The notes: generated from the sequence alone by a model not told the origin. Shown: positions 42,284 through 51,237, counted from the first letter of the stretch. The stretch: 64,000 nt of DNA from Streptomyces coeruleorubidus (GCF_008705135.1 NZ_CP023694.1:310001-374000), one strand, 5' to 3'. A program made the numbers and translations.

Positions 42284-43399
42284 TCAGGTGTCGAAGTCCA
42301 CCGTCAGCGCGTCGGAGACCGGGAACGACTGGCAGGTGAGGACGTAGCCCGCGTCGACCTCGGCCGGTTCGAGGGCGAAATTGCGGCGCATGTCGGCCTT
42401 GCCGTCGGTGACCAGGGCGCGGCAGGTGCCGCAGACCCCGCCCTTGCAGGCGAACGGCAGGTCGGGACGGGTCTGCTGGGCGCCTTCCAGGATGGTCCGC
42501 TCGCGGGGCAGGGCAGAGGTGGTGGACCGGCCGTCGAGGGTGACGGTGACCTGGCTGACCGGGCCGGAGGGGCCGGCCTCGGCGTGGTGGACCTCGCGTA
42601 CGGGTTCGTCGTCGGCGTAGAACAGCTCCTGGTGGACGCGGTCGCCGGGCACGCCGAGACCGGCCAGGACCTCTTGGGCGGCGCGGACCATGCCGTGCGG
42701 GCCGCACAGCCACCAGTGGCCGGCGGACTCCACGTCGACCAGCGCGTCGATGAGCGCCGAGAGCCGCTCGGCGTCGAGGCGGCCGGAGAGCACCTCGGCC
42801 TCGCGGGGCTCCCGGGAGAGGACGTGGGCGAGCTGGAACCGCGTCGGGTACAGGTCCTTCAGGTCGGCCAGTTCGTCGGCGAACATCACCGTGCCGGTGC
42901 GGCGGTTGCCGTAGAGGAGCGTCACCGTCGAGCGGGAGTCGGCGGCCAGGACGGACTCGGCGATGGACACCATGGGCGTGATGCCGGAGCCGGCCGCGAT
43001 CAGGACGTGGTGGCCGGGGGTGGTGAGGTCGGGTGTGAAGGCGCCGGTGGGGGCCATCACCTCGACGGTGTCGCCGGGACGTACCTCGCGCACCAGCCAG
43101 GAGGAGAACAGGCCGCCGGGCACGACCCGGACGCCGATGCGCGGTGCCGTGCCGACGGGTGAGCAGATCGAGTACGAGCGGCGCTCGTCCCGGCCGTCGA
43201 CCTCGCGCCGCAGGGTGAGCGACTGGCCGGGCGCGAAGGCGAACTCCTCGGCCAGCTCGGCCGGGATGTCGAAGCCGACGGCCACCGCGTCCTCGCACAG
43301 CGGCTGCACGGCGGCGACCCGCAGGGGGTGGAAGACCGGACGTCGGCGGGCGCGCGCGCGCGGCGCCGGGGCGGGGGCCGGCTCCATCAGGTCCTCCAT
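42284..43399 (-). CDS. paaE: Phenylacetyl-CoA epoxidase, ferredoxin reductase subunit
   Basis: Passes electrons from NADPH to the di-iron PaaA subunit. 371 aa: FAD domain (SLTLRREVDGRDERRSYSIC), NAD domain (VLIAAGSGITPMVSIAES; WWLCGPHGMV) and a C-terminal plant-type 2Fe-2S ferredoxin with CKGGVCGTCRALVTDG and a fourth Cys in YVLTCQSFP. ATG 43399 shares its A with the paaD stop (TGATG) and has AAGGAG 5 nt upstream; ATG 43387 with its own GGAGG is also possible. A Pro/Ala/Arg-rich N-terminal stretch of about 20 residues precedes the first domain. Confidence 0.94.
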   Translation of the reverse strand: MEDLMEPAPAPAPRARARRRPVFHPLRVAAVQPLCEDAVAVGFDIPAELAEEFAFAPGQSLTLRREVDGRDERRSYSICSPVGTAPRIGVRVVPGGLFSSWLVREVRPGDTVEVMAPTGAFTPDLTTPGHHVLIAAGSGITPMVSIAESVLAADSRSTVTLLYGNRRTGTVMFADELADLKDLYPTRFQLAHVLSREPREAEVLSGRLDAERLSALIDALVDVESAGHWWLCGPHGMVRAAQEVLAGLGVPGDRVHQELFYADDEPVREVHHAEAGPSGPVSQVTVTLDGRSTTSALPRERTILEGAQQTRPDLPFACKGGVCGTCRALVTDGKADMRRNFALEPAEVDAGYVLTCQSFPVSDALTVDFDT

Positions 43400-43914
43400 C
43401 AGATCTCCTTGACGTACTCGAACGGCTCGCGGCAGGCGAGGCAGCGCCACAGCGCCTTGCAGGACGTGGCGGCGAAGCGGGAGGTCTCCTCGGTGTCCGC
43501 GCTGCCGCAGCGGGGGCAAGCCACGGAGCGGCGGATCGGCGACAGCACGAGCGGGACCGGTCCGGCGGCGCGCGCGGGCGCGGCCCCAGGCGGGGCGATG
43601 CCGTGTTCGGCGAGCTTGCGGCGGCCTTGCGGGGTGATCCAGTCACTGGTCCACGGCGGGTCGAGGACGGTGCGGATCTCCACGCACGCGTAGCCGGCGT
43701 CCTTGAGCCGGGCGGCCACCCCGGCGCGCATCTCGGCCATGGCAGGGCAGCCCGAATAGGTCGGGGTCAGGCTCGCGACCACCGTCCCGTCCGAGTCCAG
43801 GGACACCTCGCGCAGCACTCCGAGGTCGGCCAGCGTGAGCATGGGCAGTTCGGGGTCGGGCACCTGCTCGGCGATGCGCCGGGCCCGTCGCGCGTCCAGG
43901 GTCGTCGTCACCAT
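43399..43914 (-). CDS. paaD: Phenylacetyl-CoA epoxidase assembly subunit PaaD
   Basis: 171 aa, MIP18/DUF59-type protein thought to help mature the Fe-S or di-iron components. N-terminal domain VPDPELPMLTLADLGVLREV and TPTYSGCPAMAEMRAGV; a C-terminal zinc ribbon CPRCGSADTEETSRF..CKALWRCLACREPFEYVK supplies two CxxC pairs. Start ATG 43914 overlaps the paaC end by 7 bp. Confidence 0.93.
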   Translation of the reverse strand: MVTTTLDARRARRIAEQVPDPELPMLTLADLGVLREVSLDSDGTVVASLTPTYSGCPAMAEMRAGVAARLKDAGYACVEIRTVLDPPWTSDWITPQGRRKLAEHGIAPPGAAPARAAGPVPLVLSPIRRSVACPRCGSADTEETSRFAATSCKALWRCLACREPFEYVKEI

Positions 43915-44735
43915 GTCGCCTCCGGGTGTGCGCGGGCCACGCCCTGCAACTCGGCCAGCAGCGGGGCGAGATGCTCGGTGTGCTCCCCGGTGCGGCCCGA
44001 GCCGGGCAGCGGCCGGTAGACGGGCATGGGCAGCCCGGCCGCCTCGGTCACCTGGCGCAGGACGGCGACGACCTCGTCCCGTACGTCGTACGCCGTGAAC
44101 AACTCGCCCAGGTAGGGCGCCACCTGCTCAAAAGCCCTGCGCGTCCGGCGGTGCGACTCCTCGGTGCCGTCGCCCAGCCGTACCGCCCACTCGGCCGCGT
44201 ACTGCCGGTGGTAGGCCAGTTCCTTCACGCCCTTGGCGGCGATCGCGGCGAGCACCGGGTCGCGGTGGGCGGTGAGCCGCTCGAAGTGCGCGAGGCGCCA
44301 GGCGGCGAACACCAGCAACCGCACGATCGAGAACGCGAAGTCCCCGTTGGGGAGTTCGGCCAGGCGTATGTTGCGGAACTCGCCGGCGTCGCGGAAGTAG
44401 GCGTAGGCGTCCTCGCCGCGCCCGGTCCCGTCGACCTGGCCCGCGCGGGAGTACAGCAGGCGGGCCTGGCCGAGCAGGTCGAGGCCGATGTTGGCCAGCG
44501 CCACCTCCTCCTCCAGCTCGGGCGCCCGGGTGGTCCACTCGGCCAGCCGCTGGGCCGAGACCAGGGCGTCGTCGGCCAGGGTGACGCAGAGGGCGGCCAG
44601 TTCCCCGGCGTCCACGCCGTCGGGGACGGCGGTGTCCACGCCGTGCAGGGGGTCCTCGAAGCCGGTGCCGTAGGCCCAGCGGGTGTCGTCCTCGTGTCCC
44701 TCGGCGAGGGTCATGTAGACGTGGTCGTCACTCAT
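43908..44735 (-). CDS. paaC: Phenylacetyl-CoA epoxidase, structural subunit PaaC
   Basis: 275-aa helical ferritin-like partner of PaaA that lacks the metal centre: LADDALVSAQRLAEWTTRAP, EVALANIGLDLLGQARLLY, FAFSIVRLLVFAAWRLAHFE, KGVKELAYHRQYAAEWAVRLG. It forms the PaaA2C2 core that binds phenylacetyl-CoA. Start ATG 44735, 27 bp after paaB. Confidence 0.94.
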   Translation of the reverse strand: MSDDHVYMTLAEGHEDDTRWAYGTGFEDPLHGVDTAVPDGVDAGELAALCVTLADDALVSAQRLAEWTTRAPELEEEVALANIGLDLLGQARLLYSRAGQVDGTGRGEDAYAYFRDAGEFRNIRLAELPNGDFAFSIVRLLVFAAWRLAHFERLTAHRDPVLAAIAAKGVKELAYHRQYAAEWAVRLGDGTEESHRRTRRAFEQVAPYLGELFTAYDVRDEVVAVLRQVTEAAGLPMPVYRPLPGSGRTGEHTEHLAPLLAELQGVARAHPEATW

Positions 44736-44762
44736 GCCTGTTCCTCGATGGCCTCGGTGGGA

Positions 44763-45056
44763 CTAGATGTGCGGGACGTCTTCGGGGATGTCGTAGAAGG
44801 TCGGGTGCCGGTAGACCTTGTCGGCGCTGGGCTCGAAGAACGGGTCCTTCTCGTCGCGGGTCGAGGCGGCGATGTGCTCGGAGCGCACCACCCAGATGCT
44901 CACGCCCTCGTTGCGCCGCGTGTACAGATCGCGGGCGTGCGTGAGCGCCATGCGGTCGTCGGCGGCGTGCAGCGAGCCCACGTGGACGTGGTTCAGTCCG
45001 CGCTTGCCGCGCACGAACACCTCGTACAGCGGCCAGTTCTGCTTCCCGTCGGTCAT
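44763..45056 (-). CDS. paaB: Phenylacetyl-CoA epoxidase subunit PaaB
   Basis: 97-aa subunit that bridges PaaAC trimers: [65 protein letters not shown] overlaps the paaA stop (ATGA). Confidence 0.95.
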   Translation of the reverse strand: MTDGKQNWPLYEVFVRGKRGLNHVHVGSLHAADDRMALTHARDLYTRRNEGVSIWVVRSEHIAASTRDEKDPFFEPSADKVYRHPTFYDIPEDVPHI

Positions 45057-46039
45057 GCCACCGCTCCCTTCTCCGCGCGGGCGGCCTGCTTGGCCGCGTG
45101 TGCGGTGGCCGCCTCACGCACCCAGGCGCCCTCCTCGTGGGCCGTCCGGCGCCGCTCCACCCGCTGGGCGTTGCACGGGCCGTCGCCCTTGATGACCCGC
45201 ATCAGCTCGTCCCAGTCCGGGGTGCCGAAGTCGTGGTGCCCGCGCTCCTCGTTCCAGCGCAGCTCCGGGTCGGGCAGCGTCACTCCGAGCTTCTCGGCCT
45301 GCGGGACCGTCATGTCGACGAAGCGCTGACGCAGCTCGTCGTTGCTGTGCCGCTTGATCTTCCAGGCCATCGACCGGGCCGAGTTGGGCGAGGCGTCGTC
45401 GGGCGGTCCGAACATCATCAGCGACGGCCACCACCAGCGGTCCACCGCGCCCTGCACCATCTCCCGCTGCTCCTCGGTGCCCCGCATCATCGTCATCAGC
45501 AGCTCGTAGCCCTGCCGCTGGTGGAACGACTCCTCCTTGCAGATCCGCACCATCGCGCGCGCGTACGGCCCGTACGACGACCGGCACAGCGGCACCTGGT
45601 TGCAGATCGCCGCTCCGTCCACGAACCAGCCGATCACCCCCACGTCCGCGAAGCTCAGCGTGGGGTAGTTGAAGATCGACGAGTACTTCTGGCGGCCCTC
45701 GATGAGCCGCTCGGTCAGATCCGCGCGGTCGGCGCCCAGCGTCTCCGCCGCCGAGTACAGATACAGCCCGTGCCCGGCCTCGTCCTGGACCTTCGCGAAC
45801 AGAATGGCCTTGCGGCGCAGCGACGGGGCGCGCGTGATCCACTCGCCCTCAGGCTGCATGCCGATGATCTCCGAGTGCGCGTGCTGCGCGATCTGCCGGA
45901 CGAGTGTCTTCCGGTAGCCCTCCGGCATCCAGTCACGCGGCTCGATCCGCTGGTCCCGCGCGATCGTCGCCTCGAAATGCCGCTGGAGAACCGGCTCGGC
46001 GCCGTCCGCCCCCGGGGGGCTGGAGTGTGTCGTGTCCAT
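45053..46039 (-). CDS. paaA: Phenylacetyl-CoA epoxidase, catalytic di-iron subunit
   Basis: Oxygenase that epoxidises the aromatic ring of phenylacetyl-CoA. 328 aa from ATG 46039; an ATG at 46063 would run through the regulator site and is less likely. Ferritin-like di-iron ligands lie in [33 protein letters not shown] (ExxH), [16 protein letters not shown] (ExxxH) and [19 protein letters not shown] helices. First gene of paaABCDE, divergent from paaI-paaK. Confidence 0.95.
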   Translation of the reverse strand: MDTTHSSPPGADGAEPVLQRHFEATIARDQRIEPRDWMPEGYRKTLVRQIAQHAHSEIIGMQPEGEWITRAPSLRRKAILFAKVQDEAGHGLYLYSAAETLGADRADLTERLIEGRQKYSSIFNYPTLSFADVGVIGWFVDGAAICNQVPLCRSSYGPYARAMVRICKEESFHQRQGYELLMTMMRGTEEQREMVQGAVDRWWWPSLMMFGPPDDASPNSARSMAWKIKRHSNDELRQRFVDMTVPQAEKLGVTLPDPELRWNEERGHHDFGTPDWDELMRVIKGDGPCNAQRVERRRTAHEEGAWVREAATAHAAKQAARAEKGAVA

Positions 46040-46058
46040 CCGTCCCACTTCCCAACCG

Positions 46059-46072
46059 ACCATTCGTTCGGT
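46059..46072. promoter_or_regulatory. PaaR-like operator at the paaA promoter
   Basis: ACCATTCGTTCGGT fits ACCGNNCGNNCGGT, the core I recall for actinobacterial TetR-type PaaR, with one mismatch, and overlaps the expected +1 of paaA. No paaR gene is within the window. Confidence 0.55.
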
Positions 46073-46074
46073 CC

Positions 46075-46104
46075 ATCATAGAACGACGCCGCGCACCTTG
46101 GTAA
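46075..46104 (-). promoter_or_regulatory. Predicted paaA promoter
   Basis: Minus strand -10 TATGAT (46080-46075) preceded at 18 nt by TTACCA (46104-46099), a 4-of-6 match to the -35 consensus. A PaaR-like site follows directly. Confidence 0.5.
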
Positions 46105-46117
46105 GACCCCCCGGCCC

Positions 46118-46146
46118 TTGACAGGCCTCGGGCCGACTGGATTACT
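46118..46146 (+). promoter_or_regulatory. Predicted paaI-paaK promoter
   Basis: Consensus -35 TTGACA (46118-46123), 17-nt spacer, ATTACT (46141-46146) as -10. The second PaaR-like site lies about 15 nt downstream. Confidence 0.55.
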
Positions 46147-46163
46147 TGGCAACGCCGAAGCTA

Positions 46164-46177
46164 ACCGAATGTTCGGT
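46164..46177. promoter_or_regulatory. PaaR-like operator before paaI
   Basis: ACCGAATGTTCGGT is an inverted repeat ACCGA-ATGT-TCGGT matching ACCGNNCGNNCGGT except at one central base. It covers the predicted 5' end of the paaI-paaK message. Confidence 0.55.
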
Positions 46178-46188
46178 CGGGTCACAAG

Positions 46189-46650
46189 ATGATGCGATCG
46201 ATCCACGAGGTGGTGCGAGAAGTGACCGATACGGCTGACATGACGCCGGCCGCGGAGGCGATGTTCGCAGCGGACGAGGCCTCCCGCGGCCTGGGCGTCG
46301 AGCTGCTGGAGCACGGTGAGGGGACCGCCGCCCTCCGGATGACCGTGACCCCGGCGATGGTCAACGGCCACGGCATCGCCCACGGCGGCTACGTCTTCCT
46401 GCTCGCCGACAGCGCCTTCGCCTGCGCCTGCAACAGCCACGGCCCGGTGACCGTCGCGGCCGGGGCAGACATCACCTTCGTGGCTCCGGCGTACAAGGGG
46501 GACGTCCTCGTCGCGCGGGCCTACGAGCGCACGCGGTACGGCCGCAGCGGCCTCTACGACGTGACCGTCCTGCGGGGTGACGAGGTGATCGCGGAGTTCC
46601 GGGGACGCAGCCGCAGCATCCGGGGCACGACGTCGAAGGAGTGGGGATGA
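46189..46650 (+). CDS. paaI: Hydroxyphenylacetyl-CoA thioesterase PaaI
   Basis: 153-aa hot-dog thioesterase that salvages CoA from dead-end phenylacetate intermediates. Family core NGHGIAHGGYVFLLADSAFACACNS (HGG..D active site; quoted in part), VTVAAGADITFVAPAYKGD. Alternatives for the start are GTGs about 10 codons downstream, since ATG 46189 has a weak ribosome site. Its stop overlaps the paaK start (ATGA). Confidence 0.92.
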   Translation: MMRSIHEVVREVTDTADMTPAAEAMFAADEASRGLGVELLEHGEGTAALRMTVTPAMVNGHGIAHGGYVFLLADSAFACACNSHGPVTVAAGADITFVAPAYKGDVLVARAYERTRYGRSGLYDVTVLRGDEVIAEFRGRSRSIRGTTSKEWG

Positions 46651-48002
46651 CCAGCGAGACGACGGCCACGACACCTCCGGCGGCCGGGCAGCGGCGGGGT
46701 GAGCCCCTCCCCCACGCCCTGCTGGACGACGCCGAGCGCCTGACGCGCGAGGAGCTGCGCGAGCTCCAGCTCGACCGGCTGCGCCGGAGCCTGCGCCACG
46801 CCTACGACAACGTCGAGACGTACCGGAAGAAGTTCGATGACGCCGGTGTCGGACCCGACGACTGCCGCTCATTGGAGGACCTGTCCCGCTTCCCCTTCAC
46901 GACCAAGGCGGATCTGCGCGACACCTACCCGTTCGGCATGTTCGCCGTCCCCATGGACCAGGTCCGGCGCGTCCACGCCTCCAGCGGCACCACCGGCCGC
47001 CCCACCGTGGTCGGCTACACGGAGAACGACCTGTCGATGTGGGCGGATTTGGTCGCCCGCTCGATCCGTGCCGCGGGCGGCCGCCCCGGGCACAAGGTGC
47101 ACATCTCCTACGGCTACGGGCTGTTCACCGGGGGCCTCGGCGCGCACTACGGCGCCGAGCGGGCCGGGTGCACCGTCATCCCCGCCTCGGGAGGCATGAG
47201 CGCACGCCAGGTGCAGATCATCCAGGACTTCCGGCCCGAGATCATCATGGTCACCCCCTCCTACATGCTCACGCTTCTCGACGAGTTCGAACGCCAGGGC
47301 ATCGACCCGCGCGACAGCAGCCTGCGCGTGGGCGTCTTCGGCGCCGAGCCGTGGACGGAGGAGATGCGCCGCGAGATCGAGGAGCGCATGGACATCCACG
47401 CGGTCGACATATACGGCCTCTCCGAGGTCATCGGCCCGGGTGTCGCCCAGGAGTGCGTGGAGACCAAGGACGGCCTGCACGTGTGGGAGGACCACTTCTA
47501 CCCCGAGGTCGTCGACCCGATCACGGGTGAGGTACTGCCCGAGGGCGCGGAGGGCGAGCTGGTCTTCACGTCCCTCACCAAGGAGGCCCTGCCGGTCGTC
47601 CGCTACCGCACCCGCGACCTGACCCGGCTGCTGCCCGGCACGGCCCGGCCCGCCTTCCGCCGCATCCAGAAGATCACCGGCCGCTGCGACGACATGATCA
47701 TCCTGCGCGGGGTGAACGTCTTCCCCAGCCAGATCGAGGAGATCGTGCTGCGCACGCCCGGCGTCGCCCCCCACTTCCAGATCCAGCTCACCCGGCGCGG
47801 ACGCATGGACCACATGACCGTCCGCGTCGAAACCCGCCCCGGCACGCCCGTCGAGCGCCGCGAGGCCGCCGCGCGCGCGATCGCGAAGGACGTCAAGGAC
47901 GGAGTCGGCGTCACCGTCGACGTGACGATCGTCGAACCGGAGACCCTGGAGCGCTCCGTCGGCAAGCTCCGCCGGGTCAAGGACCTGCGCGAGGAGCGGT
48001 AA
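46647..48002 (+). CDS. paaK: Phenylacetate-CoA ligase
   Basis: Activates phenylacetate to its CoA thioester, the first step of the pathway. 451 aa: AMP-binding P-loop HASSGTTGRPTVVGYT, GYGLFTGGLGAHYGAER, IYGLSEVIGPGVAQEC, RTRDLTRLLPG, RCDDMIILRGVNVFPSQIE. ATG 46647 with AAGGAG about 6 nt before it; 4-bp overlap with paaI. Convergent with the PP2C gene, 8 bp apart. Confidence 0.95.
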   Translation: MTSETTATTPPAAGQRRGEPLPHALLDDAERLTREELRELQLDRLRRSLRHAYDNVETYRKKFDDAGVGPDDCRSLEDLSRFPFTTKADLRDTYPFGMFAVPMDQVRRVHASSGTTGRPTVVGYTENDLSMWADLVARSIRAAGGRPGHKVHISYGYGLFTGGLGAHYGAERAGCTVIPASGGMSARQVQIIQDFRPEIIMVTPSYMLTLLDEFERQGIDPRDSSLRVGVFGAEPWTEEMRREIEERMDIHAVDIYGLSEVIGPGVAQECVETKDGLHVWEDHFYPEVVDPITGEVLPEGAEGELVFTSLTKEALPVVRYRTRDLTRLLPGTARPAFRRIQKITGRCDDMIILRGVNVFPSQIEEIVLRTPGVAPHFQIQLTRRGRMDHMTVRVETRPGTPVERREAAARAIAKDVKDGVGVTVDVTIVEPETLERSVGKLRRVKDLREER

Positions 48003-48010
48003 CACCGCCC

Positions 48011-49219
48011 TCACAGGTAGCAGCGCGCCTCGGGAGCCGCACCGGGCACGGTCACCTCGGCGGGCGCCCCCGCTTCGGACGCGGCCGGCTTGCGGATCAG
48101 CAGCAGCGCCGCGTCGTCGTGCAGCCGGCCGCCCACGTGGGCCAGCAGCTCGTCGTGGAGGGCGTCGAGGGTGCGGGCCGGCTCGTGGGACACGTGGCGC
48201 TCCAGTCCTTCGGCGAGCGGATAGAAGGCCCGCCCGTGGTCGCGGGCTTCGGTGACCCCGTCGGTGTAGAGCAGCAGCTGGTCACCGTCGGCGAAGGGCA
48301 GGGCGTGGAGGCTGGGCGCGTGACCGGCGAGGGCGCGCAGCCCGAGAGGCGGGGACGGGTGCGCGGGCTCCACCGGCGTGACGCTCCCGCAGGCGCGCAC
48401 CAGCAGCGGAGGCGTGTGCCCGCAGTTCACCACCTCCAGATGTCCCGCGGCCTGCGGATATCCGGCGACCACGGCGGTGACGAAGTCGTCGTGACCGAGG
48501 TTGCGCGCCAGACTCCGCTCGATCCTGTCGACCACGGCGAGGAGGTCGGGCTCGTCGTGGGCGGCCTCGCGGAAGACGCCGAGCACCAGTGCGGCGGTCC
48601 CCACGGCGGGCAGCCCCTTGCCGCGCACGTCACCGACGATCAGCCGCACCCCGTGCGGGGTGGGGATCAGGGCGTAGAGGTCTCCGCCGATACGGGCCTC
48701 GGCCGCCGCGGCGCTGTAGCGGACGGCCACCTGGAAGGGTCCGACGGTCGACGGCACGGGCTTGAGCAGCGCGTGCTGGGCGGTCTCCGCGACAGAGCGG
48801 ACCGCCGCGAGCACCCGTTCCCGGCGCCCCCGCAGGACGCCGGCCAGGCCGCTCGCGAGGGTGACGGCCCCCAGAGCGGACAGTACGGCGGCCAGTTCGC
48901 GGCCCGGGACGCCGTCCCGGATGCCGAGCGTCGCGCCGAGTGCGACGGCGAGGAAGCCGACCGAGAGGACGCCGCGCGGCCCGTTGGTCGTGGCCGCGAG
49001 GGCGGGACCGGCCGCGAGCAGGGGCAGCCAGATCATCCCGGCCCCGCCGGCGAGGTCGACGAGCGCGATGACGGTGACGATCAGTACGGGCAGGACGGGC
49101 GTACCGGCGGCCAGCTGCGCGAATGCGCGTCTGCGGGCCGAGGCCCGGGTACCGGCCACTCGGTTCCTGAACGGCCGTACGGCCCAGTGGTCGTCACCAA
49201 GGTCTCGGGGGTGGCTCAT
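48011..49219 (-). CDS. Membrane-anchored PP2C (SpoIIE-type) serine phosphatase
   Basis: 402 aa from ATG 49219 (in-frame GTG/ATG further upstream up to 49291 lack better signals). Four to five hydrophobic segments near the N-terminus (about 35-130), then a SpoIIE-like PP2C domain: AEARIGGDLYALIPTPHG, LIVGDVRGKGLPAVGTAALV, VNCGHTPPLLV, LLLYTDGVTEARDHG, HDDAALLLIRK with the metal aspartates. This type usually dephosphorylates anti-sigma factor antagonists in Streptomyces. No partner gene is adjacent. Confidence 0.88.
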   Translation of the reverse strand: MSHPRDLGDDHWAVRPFRNRVAGTRASARRRAFAQLAAGTPVLPVLIVTVIALVDLAGGAGMIWLPLLAAGPALAATTNGPRGVLSVGFLAVALGATLGIRDGVPGRELAAVLSALGAVTLASGLAGVLRGRRERVLAAVRSVAETAQHALLKPVPSTVGPFQVAVRYSAAAAEARIGGDLYALIPTPHGVRLIVGDVRGKGLPAVGTAALVLGVFREAAHDEPDLLAVVDRIERSLARNLGHDDFVTAVVAGYPQAAGHLEVVNCGHTPPLLVRACGSVTPVEPAHPSPPLGLRALAGHAPSLHALPFADGDQLLLYTDGVTEARDHGRAFYPLAEGLERHVSHEPARTLDALHDELLAHVGGRLHDDAALLLIRKPAASEAGAPAEVTVPGAAPEARCYL

Positions 49220-49334
49220 GTCTGTATCCGTGGTCCTCACCTGTGAGCGGGGCGCCGGGCTGGGGGCACACCCCTGAAATGCCTGTTTCATCCAGAAAAG
49301 GGGGTGAGCCGGGACACCGGCAAGGAGCGGATTT

Positions 49335-50093
49335 TCAGATAGTGAGCGAGAGGCTCCGCGTCACGCGGCTCGCGGCCGGGAGCAGCCGCGCGCTGATCTC
49401 CGGCAACCGGGAGAGCCGGTTCGCCGGCAGGGACACGCCGAGGGAGCCGAGTGTGTCCCCGCTGTAGACCGGGACGGCGACGCAGACCGTGCCGAGGGCG
49501 TACTCCTCCAGGTCCGTCACGGCCGGGGCCAGGGGCGAGGTCTCCAGCCGCCGGAGCAGTTCCGGCAGGCTGGTGACCGTCCGCGGCGTGAGGTCGGCGA
49601 GGTGGTGGCGCGAGAGGTAGTCCTTGCGGGCCTCCTCGTCCAGTTCCCTGAGCACGGACTTGCCCAGCGCGGTCGCGTGCCCCGCGTCCTCGAAGCCCAC
49701 CCAGAGATCGACGCGGGGCGTCCCGGGACCGTCGACGATCTCGGCGACCCGGATCTCGCCCTCCTCGTAGAAGGTGAGGTAGGCGGGGGTCGTGAGCTCG
49801 TCCCGCAGCGCGGCGAGCGTGGGCCGGACGCGGCTGAGCAGCGCCTGCGCACGGCCGGTGGTGCGAATCGTCTGCAACTTGTCGCCGAGGACGAATCCAC
49901 CGTCGTCCAGTTTCCGCACGTATCCGTCGTGCACCAGCGTCCGCAGCAGGTGATAGGCGGTGGCCAGCGGCAGCCCGGTCTCACGGGCCAGCTGCTTCGC
50001 CGGCGCGCCGTTCTGGTGCGCACTCACCGCTTCCAGCAGCCGCATGGCCCGCTGGACGGAGGTGATGAGCGTAGGGCCCTCTTGCGCACCCAT
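49335..50093 (-). CDS. IclR-family transcriptional regulator
   Basis: 252 aa. N-terminal winged helix ITSVQRAMRLLEAVSAHQNG..AKQLARETGLPLATAYHLLRTL, then the IclR effector domain (ALRDELTTPAYLTFYEEGEIR, GHATALGKSVLREL, VCVAVPVYSGDTLGSLGVSL). ATG 50093 chosen; GTG 50111 is the alternative. It follows the third lacI gene on the same strand by 54 bp, so co-transcription is possible. Regulated genes unknown; paa and the GH43 gene are nearby but have their own candidate regulators. Confidence 0.87.
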   Translation of the reverse strand: MGAQEGPTLITSVQRAMRLLEAVSAHQNGAPAKQLARETGLPLATAYHLLRTLVHDGYVRKLDDGGFVLGDKLQTIRTTGRAQALLSRVRPTLAALRDELTTPAYLTFYEEGEIRVAEIVDGPGTPRVDLWVGFEDAGHATALGKSVLRELDEEARKDYLSRHHLADLTPRTVTSLPELLRRLETSPLAPAVTDLEEYALGTVCVAVPVYSGDTLGSLGVSLPANRLSRLPEISARLLPAASRVTRSLSLTI

Positions 50094-50147
50094 AGGACCA
50101 GCGTGCGCCACCGGTCCGGCGCGGGCAAGGCCCGGGAGAGGCCGGCA

Positions 50148-51182
50148 TCACCGGGACGGCGGAGGTGCGGTCGAGGCGCGGACCACGAGTTCGACCGGAG
50201 GGTCGTTCGCCGGTGCCGGTTCCGCGTCCGGCTTCTCGATGGCCCGCACCAGGAGCCGGAGTCCCTCGCGCGCCACGGCGTCGAAAGGCTGGCGCACCGT
50301 GGTCAGCGGTGGGGTCACATACGCGGCGACGGGGATGTCGTCGAAGCCGACGACGCTGACGTCGTCCGGTACGCGCCGTCCGGCTTCCGTCAGGGCGCGG
50401 ATCACGCCGATGGCCATGTCGTCGTTGGCGGCGAACACGGCGGTGACGTCACCGTCGGCGGCGAGTGTGCGGCCCGCCTCGTAGCCCGACGCGGCCGACC
50501 AGTCGCCGACGAGCACGGCCGGACGCTCCCGGTCTCGTGCGGTGAGTGCGCTGCGCCAGCCCTCCGTGCGGTCCCGGGCGGCAAACCATCGTTCGGGGCC
50601 CGCGAGGTGGTGGACCGTGGTGTGGCCGAGGTCCAGCAGGTGTTCGGTGGCCGTGCGCGCGAGGAGTTCGGCGCCGACGCCGGTGGCCACGGTCCGGGTG
50701 CCGCCGAAGGTCACCGGCGCTCCGAGGACGAGGACCGGCACGTCGACGCTGAGGGAGACGGCTCCCTCGTCGATGGGCTCGGAGACGACGATGCCGTCCA
50801 CGCCCTGCTCCAGCAGCGACTCCACGGCGCCGACGACACCTCCCGGGTCGCCTTCGAGCGTGTTGACCACCCGGAGCGCGTATCCCGCGTCCCGCGCGGC
50901 CCGCTCGACGCCGATCAGGAGTGACGCGGGCCCGTAGAGGGCGGTTCCGAGCGTGACGACGCCGATGGAGCGGGTCCGCCCGGAGGCCAGTGCCCTGGCC
51001 GCGCTGTTCAGCCGGTAGCCGAGTTCCCCGGCCGCGTCCAGTACCCGTCGGCGCACCTCGTCGGAGACGTACCGCTCCCCGTTGAGGACCCTCGACACCG
51101 TCTTCTGCGAGACGCCGGCCAGCCGGGCCACGTCCACGCTGCGCGGCGCGGCTCCGCCGGGCCGTCCTCCCGCTGACGTCAT
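50148..51182 (-). CDS. LacI-family regulator (arabinan regulon candidate)
   Basis: 344 aa. HTH RSVDVARLAGVSQKTVSRVLN, hinge SAARALASGRTRSIGVVTLG, effector domain with AVFAANDDMAIGVIRAL, VSVVGFDDIPVAAYVTPPL and TTVRQPFDAVAREGLRLLV. ATG 51182 with AGGGAGACATCC upstream. Divergent from the GH43 gene. Its promoter carries a 17-bp element that also stands at the promoter of the BNR hydrolase, so it probably represses itself and that gene, possibly GH43 as well. Confidence 0.9.
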   Translation of the reverse strand: MTSAGGRPGGAAPRSVDVARLAGVSQKTVSRVLNGERYVSDEVRRRVLDAAGELGYRLNSAARALASGRTRSIGVVTLGTALYGPASLLIGVERAARDAGYALRVVNTLEGDPGGVVGAVESLLEQGVDGIVVSEPIDEGAVSLSVDVPVLVLGAPVTFGGTRTVATGVGAELLARTATEHLLDLGHTTVHHLAGPERWFAARDRTEGWRSALTARDRERPAVLVGDWSAASGYEAGRTLAADGDVTAVFAANDDMAIGVIRALTEAGRRVPDDVSVVGFDDIPVAAYVTPPLTTVRQPFDAVAREGLRLLVRAIEKPDAEPAPANDPPVELVVRASTAPPPSR

Positions 51183-51220
51183 GGATGTCTCCCTTTACCT
51201 TGCTGGACTGCCGGATGCCG

Positions 51221-51237
51221 GACTGCGCAGTCATGCG
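51221..51237. promoter_or_regulatory. Shared 17-bp element GACTGCGCAGTCATGCG
   Basis: Contains the palindrome GACTGCGCAGTC and is identical over 17 nt to the reverse complement of 41833-41849. It overlaps the -10/+1 region of the lacI gene, as expected for autorepression. Confidence 0.65.
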
